Below are positions 26,898-35,269 of a stretch of 64,000 nt of DNA, piece by piece. The position numbers and the translations under genes are program-made. The DNA comes from Roseibacterium beibuensis (GTDB lineage Bacteria > Pseudomonadota > Alphaproteobacteria > Rhodobacterales > Rhodobacteraceae): positions 186,001 through 250,000 of the forward strand of contig NZ_BAABHW010000002.1 in the NCBI RefSeq assembly GCF_039542305.1, written 5' to 3'. A model generated the notes under the pieces. It did not search any database and was not told the origin of the DNA. It saw only the letters and a program-made list of their open reading frames with translations. Position 1 is the first letter of the stretch. Each line of letters starts with the position of its first letter.

Positions 26898-27554
26898 TCA
26901 GAACACGAAGCTCGGGGCGCGGGCAAAGCCCGGCAAAACCTCGGCCGTCGCGTTGAATTCCATCCGCCAGCTGACATGGCCCTCGGGCGATTTGAAGCCC
27001 ATACGGACCTCACCCAAGGCACCTTCCATGAAGATCGCGATGATCTGACCGCCCGGCTTGAGCTGATCGTAAAGCGACGTCGGGATCTCCTCGACACCGC
27101 CCGAGATCACGATGGCGTCGAAGGGGCCGTGCTTTGCCGCGCCCTCGGGCAGCGGCCCGGTGATGACGGCGGCATTCACGACGCCTTGGGCGCCAAGCGT
27201 CGCCTCGGCCTCGGCGGCAAGTTCGCCGTCTTCCTCCAGCGCCACGACCGCTTCGGTCATGCGGGCCAGAAGCGCCGTGATGTAGCCAAGGCCCGAGCCG
27301 ATTTCGAGCACCACGTCCGTGGGTTCGAGTTCCAGCGCATCGAGCATCTTGGCCGTGGAGCGCGCGTCGAGAAGCTGACGGTGCGGCGCGATCTCGATCG
27401 GGCCGCCAACGTAAGCCAGCTCGCGCTTGGTATCCGGCACGAATTCCTCGCGCGGAACCTCGAGCATCGCATCGATGATGGTAAACTTGGTCACGTCCGA
27501 GGGGCGCACCTGCGTGTCCACCATGGTAACGCGACGGGAAGCGAAATCCGTCAT
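26898..27554 (-). CDS. pcm: Protein-L-isoaspartate O-methyltransferase-like protein
   Basis: A 218-aa SAM-dependent methyltransferase. Motif I is VLEIGSGLGYITALLARM, the PCMT-specific segment is VPREEFVP followed by APHRQLLDARSTAKMLDAL, and the post-I acidic end is VVALEED. PCMT repairs isoaspartate residues. The canonical S-I-S-Q-P motif is replaced by APHRQ, as in the branch found next to tolC in alphaproteobacteria, so the exact substrate is less certain. It is first in a pcm-tolC unit. Confidence 0.85.
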   Translation of the reverse strand: MTDFASRRVTMVDTQVRPSDVTKFTIIDAMLEVPREEFVPDTKRELAYVGGPIEIAPHRQLLDARSTAKMLDALELEPTDVVLEIGSGLGYITALLARMTEAVVALEEDGELAAEAEATLGAQGVVNAAVITGPLPEGAAKHGPFDAIVISGGVEEIPTSLYDQLKPGGQIIAIFMEGALGEVRMGFKSPEGHVSWRMEFNATAEVLPGFARAPSFVF

Positions 27555-27754
27555 GTAGCTGAACCGCGTCGTCTAGTTAGCGTTGTCACGTGTCTTCGCA
27601 CAGGCCGCAGGGCCGCGCAACCACGCGGATGCCCGAGGAAGGTGGTTTCGCGCCACATGTGGCGTGACGTCCATAGCCGGTCGCCACGAGCGCTCCATGC
27701 AAGGCATCTTGCGCTGGACCCAACGATGGGCTACCTGACCGATCACACCACGGC

Positions 27755-27828
27755 GGCGAGTTGGCGGAGTGGTGACGCAGCGGATTGCAAATCCGTGTAC
27801 ACCGGTTCGATTCCGGTACTCGCCTCCA
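27755..27828 (+). tRNA. tRNA-Cys (anticodon GCA), island integration target
   Basis: The acceptor GGCGAGT pairs with ACTCGCC; the discriminator is T and CCA is encoded. The anticodon stem-loop GGATT-GCA-AATCC and the T-arm CCGGTTCGATTCCGG are intact; 74 nt. Its last 49 bp recur at 43331-43379, marking integration of the island in its 3' half, which left this copy complete. Confidence 0.97.
27780..27828 (+). repeat. attL: 49-bp direct repeat (tRNA-Cys 3' part)
   Basis: This copy is identical over 49 bp to 43331-43379. It begins GCGGATTGCAAATCCG at the anticodon stem and runs to the encoded CCA. Bases outside differ on both sides, which defines the repeat limits. Confidence 0.93.
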
Positions 27829-27898
27829 AAATTCCTTATATAAAACAATACGTTACAGAAAATCCGTCTTGGGCACCACTACCGAGAACAGTATAGAC

Positions 27899-27921
27899 AC
27901 AGTTTTGGGGCGAAAAACTGT
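27899..27921 (-). terminator. Probable terminator after vsr
   Basis: ACAGTTTT and AAAACTGT form a perfect 8-bp stem with a 7-base loop, 15 bp past the vsr stop. On the minus strand the stem ends AAAACTGT, so the U-tract lies within the stem; moderate support only. Confidence 0.45.
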
Positions 27922-27936
27922 TCCAGGCGCTGCCCG

Positions 27937-28356
27937 TCACTTGTGGATCGAAGACCCCTGTATACGCTGATAAAGTTCTTCCAGCGCATCACCTTCGATC
28001 TCACACTCCCACACAACCAGTGCGGTCCAGCCCAAAATCTCAAGTGCCGCCAGCGCGGCCGCGTCCCTCCGGACATTCGCCTCAAGCTTCTCTCGCCAGA
28101 AGTCTGCCCGCGTTTGCGGCAGCTTGGCCCGCCTGCATCCAGGGTGCTGGTGCCAGAAACAACCGTGGACGAAGACTGCGACGCGGCGGGAGGGAAAAAC
28201 CATGTCCGGCTTTCCGGGCAGGTCCCTGCGGTGGAGCCGGAAGCGCAATCCTCGGGCATGCAGGTAACGGCGGACTGCCAACTCGGGCTTGGTGTTCTGG
28301 CTCCGGACCTTCGCCATCATTCTACTGCGTGTTGCTTGATCTACATGATCAGTCAT
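27937..28356 (-). CDS. vsr: Very short patch repair (Vsr) mismatch endonuclease
   Basis: A 139-aa Vsr, which nicks beside T:G mismatches arising from deamination of 5-methylcytosine. The start RMMAKVRSQNTKPELAVRRYLHARGLRFRLH is the family signature. Asp51, His64 and His69 fall on the numbering of the E. coli active site (KPDMVFP, FVHGCFWHQHPGC), and Cys66, His71 and Cys74 fit the zinc site. The start at 28356 (MTDHVDQATRSRM) is preferred over one 7 codons upstream. It is divergent from the methyltransferase gene, 87 bp between starts, which is its expected functional partner. Confidence 0.95.
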   Translation of the reverse strand: MTDHVDQATRSRMMAKVRSQNTKPELAVRRYLHARGLRFRLHRRDLPGKPDMVFPSRRVAVFVHGCFWHQHPGCRRAKLPQTRADFWREKLEANVRRDAAALAALEILGWTALVVWECEIEGDALEELYQRIQGSSIHK

Positions 28357-28443
28357 CCTAGCAATCCCATTTCTCAATACCTTGTAGACTGCCTATACGT
28401 GTGGCATAAATCTAGCGAGGATCGATCGAGTGCTGTTTGCCCA

Positions 28444-29475
28444 ATGAGTAAGAAATTAGCCGTTGACCTATTTGCAGGATCAGGCGGACTAACCGTCGGC
28501 TTGAAGCGAGCCGGCTTCTCAGTTGTCGGTGCCGTTGAGGCAGATGCTCTCGCAGCATCAACCTATCGAAAGAACCATCCACGTGTCAGACTCCTTGAAG
28601 GAGATATCAAGACCATTGAGCCAGCTACGCTGGCCAGAACTGCGCGTTTCGAGGTTGGCGAGCTAGACCTGCTTGCCGGCTGCCCGCCCTGTCAGGGCTT
28701 TTCCACGCTCAGAACGTTGAACGGAAAAGTTGGGATCGATGACCCCCAAAACGAGCTTATCTTTGATTTTCTACGATTTGTCAGAGAGCTAGAACCGAAG
28801 GCGGTGATGATGGAGAACGTCCCCGGGCTATACGGCGACGCCCGTCTCGCTTCAGTACAAGAGCACTTGAGATGTGCAGGCTATGAGTCCGAAGCAAGAG
28901 TTCTGAACGCAAGAGACTTCGGTGTCCCTCAACGCCGCCGCCGGATGGTGCTCATTGCGCTACGAGGCACTGAGCCTGTTTTTGCAAAAGCGAAAAGCCG
29001 TCGACGAACTGTCCGGCAAACAATTGGGAAAATGCCTCAGCCCGGGCACGGCAGTGATCCGCTCCACGACTATACGGTAAAGCGCTCTCAACGCGTCGAG
29101 CAGATTATTGCGGCCATACCGGTTGATGGCGGCAGCCGTGCCGCTTTGCCCAAAGACCTTAGGCTCGATTGCCACGCCAAAGTAGATGGTTTCAAAGATG
29201 TTTACGGGCGAATGAGTTGGGCAACCCAAAGCCCTACAATCACAGGCGGGTGCATCAATCCGTCCAAGGGGCGTTTCCTTCATCCGGAACAGGACAGGCC
29301 CATCACGCTTCGTGAGGCAGCTTTGCTTCAGGGATTCCCGCGTGGATATCACTTCAGCTTGGAGCGAGGAAGATACCCTGCCGCACAGATGATTGGCAAT
29401 GCTTTCCCGCCCAAGTTCGCAGAACATCACGCACGGGAAATTGCGAACTGCCTGGACAACCTCCAAACCCAATAA
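28444..29475 (+). CDS. dcm: DNA (cytosine-5-)-methyltransferase
   Basis: A 343-aa C5 methyltransferase. Motif I is DLFAGSGGLTVGLKRAGF (about residues 8-25), motif IV GCPPCQGFS with the catalytic Cys near 83, motif VI MMENVPG near 123, motif VIII QRRRRMVLIAL, and motif X QMIGNAFPP near the end. The target-recognition region between VIII and IX is short, as in single-specificity enzymes; the target cannot be read. Low-GC codon use compared with the chromosome points to transfer. The helicase-nuclease gene follows 10 bp later on the same strand. Confidence 0.94.
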   Translation: MSKKLAVDLFAGSGGLTVGLKRAGFSVVGAVEADALAASTYRKNHPRVRLLEGDIKTIEPATLARTARFEVGELDLLAGCPPCQGFSTLRTLNGKVGIDDPQNELIFDFLRFVRELEPKAVMMENVPGLYGDARLASVQEHLRCAGYESEARVLNARDFGVPQRRRRMVLIALRGTEPVFAKAKSRRRTVRQTIGKMPQPGHGSDPLHDYTVKRSQRVEQIIAAIPVDGGSRAALPKDLRLDCHAKVDGFKDVYGRMSWATQSPTITGGCINPSKGRFLHPEQDRPITLREAALLQGFPRGYHFSLERGRYPAAQMIGNAFPPKFAEHHAREIANCLDNLQTQ

Positions 29476-29485
29476 CTGGTGGAAC

Positions 29486-32425
29486 ATGCCAAACATTGAT
29501 TCAATCCTGCATGCGAATTTGAACCAGGAGCAATTCGCAGCGGCCACTGACCCAGCTGGTGAAGTGCTTACCTTGGCGTGCGCTGGTTCAGGGAAGTCAA
29601 GGACGCTAGCGTATCGAATTGCATGGCTGATCGCTGATCGTGGTGCAAATCCGGAGAGTATCGTCGCATTCACCTTTACCGAAAAGGCTGCCGACTCAAT
29701 CAAGCTAAGGGTATCTCAGGCGCTTGCGGCGAGTGGTCTCGATCCTAATTTCCTCGGCAGGATGTTCATCGGCACCATCCACTCATTTTGTCAGTACATC
29801 TTGGGTGATATTGACGCACGATACAGGCAATTTGAGGTGCTCGACGAGAATAGACTAAAGCTATTCCTCATCGAAAACTATCCGGCTTTGGACTTGCATC
29901 GACTGAGAAGTCGCGCGCGGGGTAATGCCTATTTTGAGACAATTGCGGGCGCCGCGCAGACCTGGAACCTCTACAATGAGGAGTTGCTTTCGCAGGCAGC
30001 TGTGGCAGCGCATGATGCCGAACTTGGCAATTTCATTGCGGCCCTCAATGACCTTCTTCTGCAACGAGAGTTTCTGGACTTTTCATTCATGCAGCGGCTT
30101 GCGGTTGAAGCCATGCAGGCGGGCAATGCAACCCATGTCGTCTCCAAGGTACAACATCTCTTGGTGGATGAGTATCAAGATATTAATCCAATCCAAGACG
30201 AATTAATTAGGCAACTGCATTCCGGAGGTGACTCGCTCTTGGTCGTGGGCGACGACGATCAATCGATCTATGGCTGGCGGGGCGCCGACGTTACTCGAAT
30301 CCAGACATTCCAGTCGAGATTCCCAGGCGCGAGCGCCCACACAATCGGCACAAATTACCGTAGCACTGAGCTTATTGTCAGGAGCGCGGATGCAATGGCG
30401 CACGCTGAACTAGGTGCCAACAGGATCGTGAAGAACCCATCCGCTGTCCCATCAAGCGAACCGGGAGAGTTTCGCAACCTCTGGTTCGATGATCGCGCGG
30501 ACGAAGCCAGTTGGGTCGCACAGACGATCGAAACACTGATCGGAACCCGGTACGTTGAAGACAGTGGGCGCATACGCGGTTTAGCTCCTTCGGACTTCGC
30601 GATCCTTATGAGGTCCACCCGCCAACCAGAACCAAACGATCATCCACCGCGTCATGTGGCATACTCAAGCGAACTGTCGGCGCGCGGAATCCCGTTCAGC
30701 TTGGAGGCCGGAGGTAGCCTATTCGATCGACCTCAGGTCGCAGCAATGAGAAGCTCGTTTGAGCTTTTGCGCAGCGGGACACCAGATCGATCGACTCTAT
30801 CGGCTTTCTTCACGTCTGAGGTCCAGCCTGCGTTTCCCCACTCCGACTTTTCTAAGCTCGCCTCAGTGTTCGCAAGTTGGGGCCGGATGATTCATGCGCC
30901 GGTCACTCCCGGTCAACCCAGGCGGCGGGTGTATCCACAGAATTTCGTATTTGACCTCCTTGAGGCGTTTGGGCTAGCGCAATCGAATTTCGATGATGCA
31001 GTTGTACAGGACCTTGGTGTTTTTAGCCGTATAATTCAAGACGTAGAGGCTGTATTTCCAAGTGTTGATAGTACTGGGCGCTTCAACAGTATCCTGAATT
31101 TCCTTTCTGTTGTTGCAGAGAAAGGTTACGATACGAGTTCAAGTGAAATTCTCAATCGGCCGAATGCCGTCACTGTGTCAACTGTGCACAAGATGAAGGG
31201 ACTAGAGTTCCCAGTTGTCTTCGTCGTGGATGTGGAAGCACAAAGATTCCCTAAGAACCGAAGCCGTTATTCAGGATGGATTCCTGAACCGCTGTTGCAG
31301 ACCTCGCTCGATAGAGGGGCATATCAATCGACACGCGATGAGGAAGCCAGACTGTTTTATACTGCGCTGACGAGAGCTGAGCGATATCTTTATGTGACGG
31401 GTTCAGCACAGGTGCCTGGAGGACGCCGCGCCATGCGAGTTTCACCCTTCGCAGGACATCTTAACGATCCCGCAATCTCAACCGACGCAAGTACCCCTCC
31501 AGTTTCCAGCGGGAATGAACAACCGCAGCAGCGCATTGAGGCAATCAACTTTCCAACCAGTTTCTCGGACGTCAAATACTATCTACGCTGCCCAAAGGAC
31601 TACCAGATCAGGAAGATTTTCGGTTTCAGCCCCGCCATTCCCGACTTGTTTGGGTTTGGTTCAACTGTCCACGCGTCTATCGGGAAGCTTCATCAAGAGT
31701 TTTCACACACAACTCCTACAATTGCCGATGCTGAGAGGATTGCTGAAGCCAACTTCAACTTGAAGCATGTGCTTCCAAGCCGCAATCCGAGCACAAATCC
31801 AGGACCTTACGAACGCGCCAAGGACAGAGCGACGGGCTTGGTAAAAGACTATGTGGAAAGGTTTGCGTCGGACTTTGCGCAAAGCAGGCAGCTTGAAGCA
31901 CGCTTTGAGATTCCCGCCGAAGGGACTGTCGTATCGGGTGCAATTGACCTGATGATAGAGGAAGACGATCAGGGAAACGTGATTGATGCGTGTGTCGTGG
32001 ACTTCAAGACTATGGAGGGCGGAGACGACCCAGCGGCCAATTCCGACTTGGAGTGGACTGAGCTGTCCCTGCAGGTTCAACTCTACGCAAAAGCAGCGGT
32101 CGATATACTTGGAAACGTAACCGAAGCGGGATTTGTACATCTGCTGAAGGATGGTCAGCGGGTTGAGGTGCCAATCACAAACGCGGCGCTGGACGCGGCA
32201 ATTGCTAATATTGAGTGGGCAGTTGAAGGGATCGTATCTCAGGACTTTCCGATGCGCCCGTCTCAACAGAAGTGTTCCGCATGTGATTTCAAGAAGATAT
32301 GCCCGATGGAGCCTCAGAATTTTTCGGGTCGTACCGCGCCACCTGCGCTCCACACCCCAGGACGGCCTGGTCAGAAGGTCGCCTCATGCTTCGACGATTT
32401 CGATGAGAATTTCGCGGGGTTGTGA
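29486..32425 (+). CDS. UvrD-type helicase fused to a Cas4/AddB-like Fe-S nuclease
   Basis: A 979-aa protein. Helicase motifs: Walker A CAGSGKSRT (about 32-40), Ia FTFTEKAADS, DEYQD (about 228), III VVGDDDQSIYGWRGAD, IV GTNYRSTEL, V VSTVHKMKGLEFPVV, VI LFYTALTRAERYLYV. The C-terminus (about 690-945) starts DVKYYLRCPKDY, has VVDFKT near 841 (the D-x-K of PD-(D/E)xK nucleases) and closes with C-x2-C-x5-C (930-939), which with Cys701 forms a Cas4/AddB-type 4Fe-4S site. It would unwind and degrade DNA ends. With dcm it could act as a methyl-sensitive restriction or degradation effector; that is inference. Confidence 0.9.
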   Translation: MPNIDSILHANLNQEQFAAATDPAGEVLTLACAGSGKSRTLAYRIAWLIADRGANPESIVAFTFTEKAADSIKLRVSQALAASGLDPNFLGRMFIGTIHSFCQYILGDIDARYRQFEVLDENRLKLFLIENYPALDLHRLRSRARGNAYFETIAGAAQTWNLYNEELLSQAAVAAHDAELGNFIAALNDLLLQREFLDFSFMQRLAVEAMQAGNATHVVSKVQHLLVDEYQDINPIQDELIRQLHSGGDSLLVVGDDDQSIYGWRGADVTRIQTFQSRFPGASAHTIGTNYRSTELIVRSADAMAHAELGANRIVKNPSAVPSSEPGEFRNLWFDDRADEASWVAQTIETLIGTRYVEDSGRIRGLAPSDFAILMRSTRQPEPNDHPPRHVAYSSELSARGIPFSLEAGGSLFDRPQVAAMRSSFELLRSGTPDRSTLSAFFTSEVQPAFPHSDFSKLASVFASWGRMIHAPVTPGQPRRRVYPQNFVFDLLEAFGLAQSNFDDAVVQDLGVFSRIIQDVEAVFPSVDSTGRFNSILNFLSVVAEKGYDTSSSEILNRPNAVTVSTVHKMKGLEFPVVFVVDVEAQRFPKNRSRYSGWIPEPLLQTSLDRGAYQSTRDEEARLFYTALTRAERYLYVTGSAQVPGGRRAMRVSPFAGHLNDPAISTDASTPPVSSGNEQPQQRIEAINFPTSFSDVKYYLRCPKDYQIRKIFGFSPAIPDLFGFGSTVHASIGKLHQEFSHTTPTIADAERIAEANFNLKHVLPSRNPSTNPGPYERAKDRATGLVKDYVERFASDFAQSRQLEARFEIPAEGTVVSGAIDLMIEEDDQGNVIDACVVDFKTMEGGDDPAANSDLEWTELSLQVQLYAKAAVDILGNVTEAGFVHLLKDGQRVEVPITNAALDAAIANIEWAVEGIVSQDFPMRPSQQKCSACDFKKICPMEPQNFSGRTAPPALHTPGRPGQKVASCFDDFDENFAGL

Positions 32426-32464
32426 GGACGTAGCACCCGCGAGACTCTCAGACCAAGTATCGGA

Positions 32465-32998
32465 TTATCGTTGTACATTATTGCGCCGTCGCATCGGGAC
32501 ATCGATACCGTTCTTGCGAAGGACCGCGGCGATCGACGCGACCGAGCGGACGGAAGTCTTTGCGTCGGGGAATTCGGCCACGACCCGATCCACGATTGCA
32601 AGGTAACGGAGGTCAGGGTCCATCAGCAACTCTTGCACCAGTGAGCCGATGGTCCGTTTCGGCTTAGGGCCGTGCACCGTGGCCGCTGCGATCTTCTCGT
32701 CCACAGTCTGCTCGCACTCGGGCGCGTCGTTGGCGACCGGCACAGTCGGCTCGGCGTTCTCGGCGGCCTCAGGCGCGGGCATGTCAGCCGCGCGGTCACC
32801 GAGGACATCGCACTCGACCACGATCGATCCGGGGTGCTCTCCGCGCTTCTTCTCGGCTAGGTCGGGACGACCGCAGAAGCCGACCGCACCCCATCCCTCC
32901 TTGCCTTCGAGCAGAACGGCGTGGGTGTAGGTCCGGTCGGTCTTGCGGGTGTGCTGTGAGCCGTCAGGGGCGATGGCGACGTAGGTGGTCTTGCTCAT
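32465..32998 (-). CDS. Island protein with C-terminal winged-helix-like segment
   Basis: A 177-aa protein that I do not recognise by name. The N-terminal 55 residues form a small beta domain (TYVAIAPDGSQHTRKTDRTYTHAVLLEGKEGWGAVGFCGRPD). A Pro/Glu/Ala linker follows, then a helical end (IVDRVVAEFPDAKTSVRSVASIAAVLRKNGIDVP) of the type seen in phage and plasmid proteins of alphaproteobacteria, probably DNA-binding. GAAGGAGA precedes the ATG at 32998. It is high-GC and converges tail to tail with the helicase gene (39 bp), the boundary between cargo and satellite core. Confidence 0.6.
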   Translation of the reverse strand: MSKTTYVAIAPDGSQHTRKTDRTYTHAVLLEGKEGWGAVGFCGRPDLAEKKRGEHPGSIVVECDVLGDRAADMPAPEAAENAEPTVPVANDAPECEQTVDEKIAAATVHGPKPKRTIGSLVQELLMDPDLRYLAIVDRVVAEFPDAKTSVRSVASIAAVLRKNGIDVPMRRRNNVQR

Positions 32999-33208
32999 GG
33001 CTGGTCTCCTTCTCAGCGTTGATGGGTCCACCATGTCGCGAAGCGAGGAGCCCGCGAGCCCCGCTGGGCGCTCACATATTGCTTCGGAACTGGGATGGAG
33101 CCGAAGCTACCGTCCGGCAATCCGGCAAACACTCTGCGCTTCGAAGGTTTCCCCGAAACTTCAACAGCTTCACAATCCAGAAAAACAACTCGAATTAGGA
33201 GCCGTCAC

Positions 33209-33538
33209 ATGACTGCGGTAATCATTCCTTTCCCACTCAAAGTTTCAAATTTTCGAGATCGCAAGGAATACACCATTGATCTGATGCATCTGGATTTGAC
33301 AGCGCAATGTCTCAGGGATCATGGCCGGACCGCAGAGGTTTGCTCAGTCAGTGCGGAGGGCTTTGAGAAAGGGCCTAAGTTAAATACGGATGCTACCTTG
33401 CCCGAAGTAATGATCGCTTCAAAAGAAGCATATGAGACACTTTGCAGTTTTATGAGTTCGGAGTGTGATATCGAACATTCAGATCTTCCCAATCAACAAT
33501 ACTTTGCGACGCGCGTCGCAGGGGCAGTGAGAGATTAG
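33209..33538 (+). CDS. Small low-GC protein of unknown function, opposite strand
   Basis: A 109-aa soluble protein (MTAVIIPFPLKVSNFRDRKE onward) with no recognised domain. Support for coding: a good ribosome site (AGGAG, 7 bases before the ATG), a full-length frame and AT-rich codon use like the cargo genes. It is the only plus-strand gene within the minus-strand core run, so it looks like a separately acquired gene. The 210 bp before it show nothing recognisable apart from this site. Confidence 0.55.
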   Translation: MTAVIIPFPLKVSNFRDRKEYTIDLMHLDLTAQCLRDHGRTAEVCSVSAEGFEKGPKLNTDATLPEVMIASKEAYETLCSFMSSECDIEHSDLPNQQYFATRVAGAVRD

Positions 33539-33600
33539 AATAGACCTTGTAGCAGCGCCGGGCGTGGCGTCCGGCTCTGCGTGGATCGAGCCTTGACCAA

Positions 33601-33831
33601 TCAGGCCGCCCTCTTCAGCTTTGCTCGGGCTATTGCTTTGCAATCACGACTTGCCGTGTTTTTCATTTCTTGCATTTTTCTCCAATCACCATCAGCGCGC
33701 CGCCAAAGGCTGCGTAGGGTTGCTGCGGTTTTCTCGGAGCAGTTCAGCACGGAGGCAAGTTGTACACTGGTTACTTTCGGGTTGTGATTGATGATGAGGG
33801 CAGCGATTTCATACAGGTTATCTGTTCTCAC
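33601..33831 (-). CDS. Small helix-turn-helix-like protein with GTG start
   Basis: A 76-aa protein. NLYEIAALIINHNPKVTSVQLASVLNCSEKTAATLRSLWRRADGDWRKM reads as a helix-turn-helix of the replication or transposase-like type (VTSVQLASVLNCSEKTAATL), followed by a basic tail, suggesting a DNA-binding regulator. The GTG at 33831 is chosen because AAAGGGA lies 5 bases upstream; the frame open to 33912 runs through the neighbouring gene. AT-rich, like the adjacent plus-strand gene. Confidence 0.55.
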   Translation of the reverse strand: MRTDNLYEIAALIINHNPKVTSVQLASVLNCSEKTAATLRSLWRRADGDWRKMQEMKNTASRDCKAIARAKLKRAA

Positions 33832-33859
33832 GATTTTCCCTTTCGTTGGTTTCAAAAGT

Positions 33860-34189
33860 TCACGAGCCTGACTTCGGCGTCGAGCCAGCCCACAACCGGG
33901 CGCGCAGGGCACAGTCGAAGTCGACGCGTAGCTCCTCCACCAGTGCAGGGTCGATCACGTCCTCGCCGGAAACGAGCATCCCCTCCATGAGCGGATCGAA
34001 GATTGCGCTACGAAGGCGGTGGCCGTGGTTCAGGAGGATGTGGTGCAGCATCTCCGAGAGGTAGACGTCCTCGATGATCCCGTCTTCTTCTTCTGCAGGC
34101 AGGGCCAGTTCGTGCCTCGGTACGCTGTAGGTGAACTGGACTAGAGCGGAGCTGGGGTTGTCCGCGACTTGAAAGTTCTCGATCTTCAT
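33860..34189 (-). CDS. Small island protein, apparent C-terminal frameshift
   Basis: The annotated frame gives 109 aa (MKIENFQVADNPSS onward) with AAGGAGA 6 bases before the ATG. Its last residues (LWAGSTPKSGS) do not match the next gene upstream, but another frame of the same DNA reads VVGWLDAEVRLVNF and stops at 33852. That resembles the end of the neighbour (VMDWFDAEIRVANC) at six or more of twelve positions. A one-base loss near 33900 would explain this. The frame-corrected product would be about 112 aa. Function unknown. Confidence 0.6.
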   Translation of the reverse strand: MKIENFQVADNPSSALVQFTYSVPRHELALPAEEEDGIIEDVYLSEMLHHILLNHGHRLRSAIFDPLMEGMLVSGEDVIDPALVEELRVDFDCALRARLWAGSTPKSGS

Positions 34190-34247
34190 CAGTGTCTCCT
34201 TGATCGATTTGCCCCTACGGGGGTTCGCAATGTGGGCGGATTGGCGG

Positions 34248-34610
34248 TCAGCAGTTCGCGACCCTGATCTCTGCGTCGAACCAATCCATGACCTGCGCAC
34301 GAGCTGCCTTCAGCTCGTCGCGGCTCCGGCCGCCGTAGGCCGTCACCAGCGCGTCGCCGACCAGCTCGCCGTCGTACCAATGGCCGTAGTCCCGCATCAG
34401 GAACGGGACCGCGCCGACCAGGGCGAGGTCGCCCTCGGGCATGTTGACGTATTCGCGCAGGCGGGCGGTGGCGGCGTTTTTCAGGGCGGAACGCGGCAGG
34501 CGAATGCGGACTTCCACCCGGTCGTCTTTTTTAAGGGCGCGGTAGCGTTCGACGACCTCGGCGCCGTCCGCGGTGGTCTCGCCGTCGATCTTCAGTCTTG
34601 TCTTGGCCAT
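34248..34610 (-). CDS. Small island protein of unknown function
   Basis: A 120-aa protein (MAKTRLKIDGETTADGAEVV onward), mixed alpha/beta, with basic N-terminal third and the segment MRDYGHWYDGELVGDALVTAYGGRSRDELKAARAQVMDWFDAEIRV. The final WFDAEIRVAN motif is shared with the downstream gene in a shifted frame, so the two may be distant paralogues. AGAAGGAG lies 7 bases before the ATG. Part of the minus-strand operon. Confidence 0.6.
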   Translation of the reverse strand: MAKTRLKIDGETTADGAEVVERYRALKKDDRVEVRIRLPRSALKNAATARLREYVNMPEGDLALVGAVPFLMRDYGHWYDGELVGDALVTAYGGRSRDELKAARAQVMDWFDAEIRVANC

Positions 34611-34804
34611 GTCGGCACTCCTTCTCGATGAAACTGGTCTCAGCGACCGTGGGAGGAGAATCGCAGACGGCTTCGGGCGAGTAACCCAACGTTTGAAGGG
34701 GGAGGCGCAAATAATGGTGTGGCCCGGAAGACACACCGCAAAAAGGGCAGGCCCGCGTCTCGGATGGAGACACAGGCCTTCTCGGATCCCGGTCGTTCAG
34801 GCTG

Positions 34805-35269
34805 TCATCGGGCCAGGCTCTTGCGGGCGTCGGCGAGGTGCATCGAGGTCACGCCGCCGCGTTCCAGCTCCTGCGCGTCGTCGCGGGTCATCATGAGCGA
34901 TCGGCCCATGTCGGTGTCGAGCGCCCGCGAGTAGGCCTTCTCGAAGGTCTCGCCGGGCTGCTGGATGCTCTTGGCCAGCTCGTCGAGCTGCCGCTCGGCT
35001 GCCTGGCGGTTCGCCGCTGCGGCCTTCCGCACGTCGACGGGCGGGTTGGCCGGTTCTTTCTTGGTCATGTCGTTCTCCTGTGATTGCACGGCCGCGCGCG
35101 CTGTCGCGACCTGTTCCTCTAGGAGCTCGACCTCCTTGGCGAGCTCCAACACTTCCTCGGCGTCGGACTCGTCGCGCGCCAGGCGACCGAGGGCGTCCTC
35201 CAGTTCCTTCTTGCGGTCCTGCAGCCGCCTCAGTTCCGCGGCGTGTCGCTGGCCATCCTTGGCGCTCAT
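34805..35269 (-). CDS. Coiled-coil island protein with a second internal start
   Basis: A 154-aa protein. Residues 8-65 are heptad-rich (ELRRLQDRKKELEDALGRL, EEVLELAKEVELLEEQVATARAAV), a predicted coiled coil. The rest (MTKKEPANPPVDVRK onward) is helical and charged. An in-frame ATG at 35068 has its own AGGAG site 7 bases upstream, so an 87-aa C-terminal product may also be made. The ATG at 35269 overlaps the stop of the upstream gene by four bases, implying translational coupling. Function unknown. Confidence 0.65.
   Translation of the reverse strand: MSAKDGQRHAAELRRLQDRKKELEDALGRLARDESDAEEVLELAKEVELLEEQVATARAAVQSQENDMTKKEPANPPVDVRKAAAANRQAAERQLDELAKSIQQPGETFEKAYSRALDTDMGRSLMMTRDDAQELERGGVTSMHLADARKSLAR

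Noticed and set aside
29486..32425. A CRISPR Cas4 or an AddA gene of the main repair system
   Set aside because: No cas1/cas2 or addB is near. The protein combines UvrD and nuclease domains in one chain inside a mobile island next to dcm and vsr.
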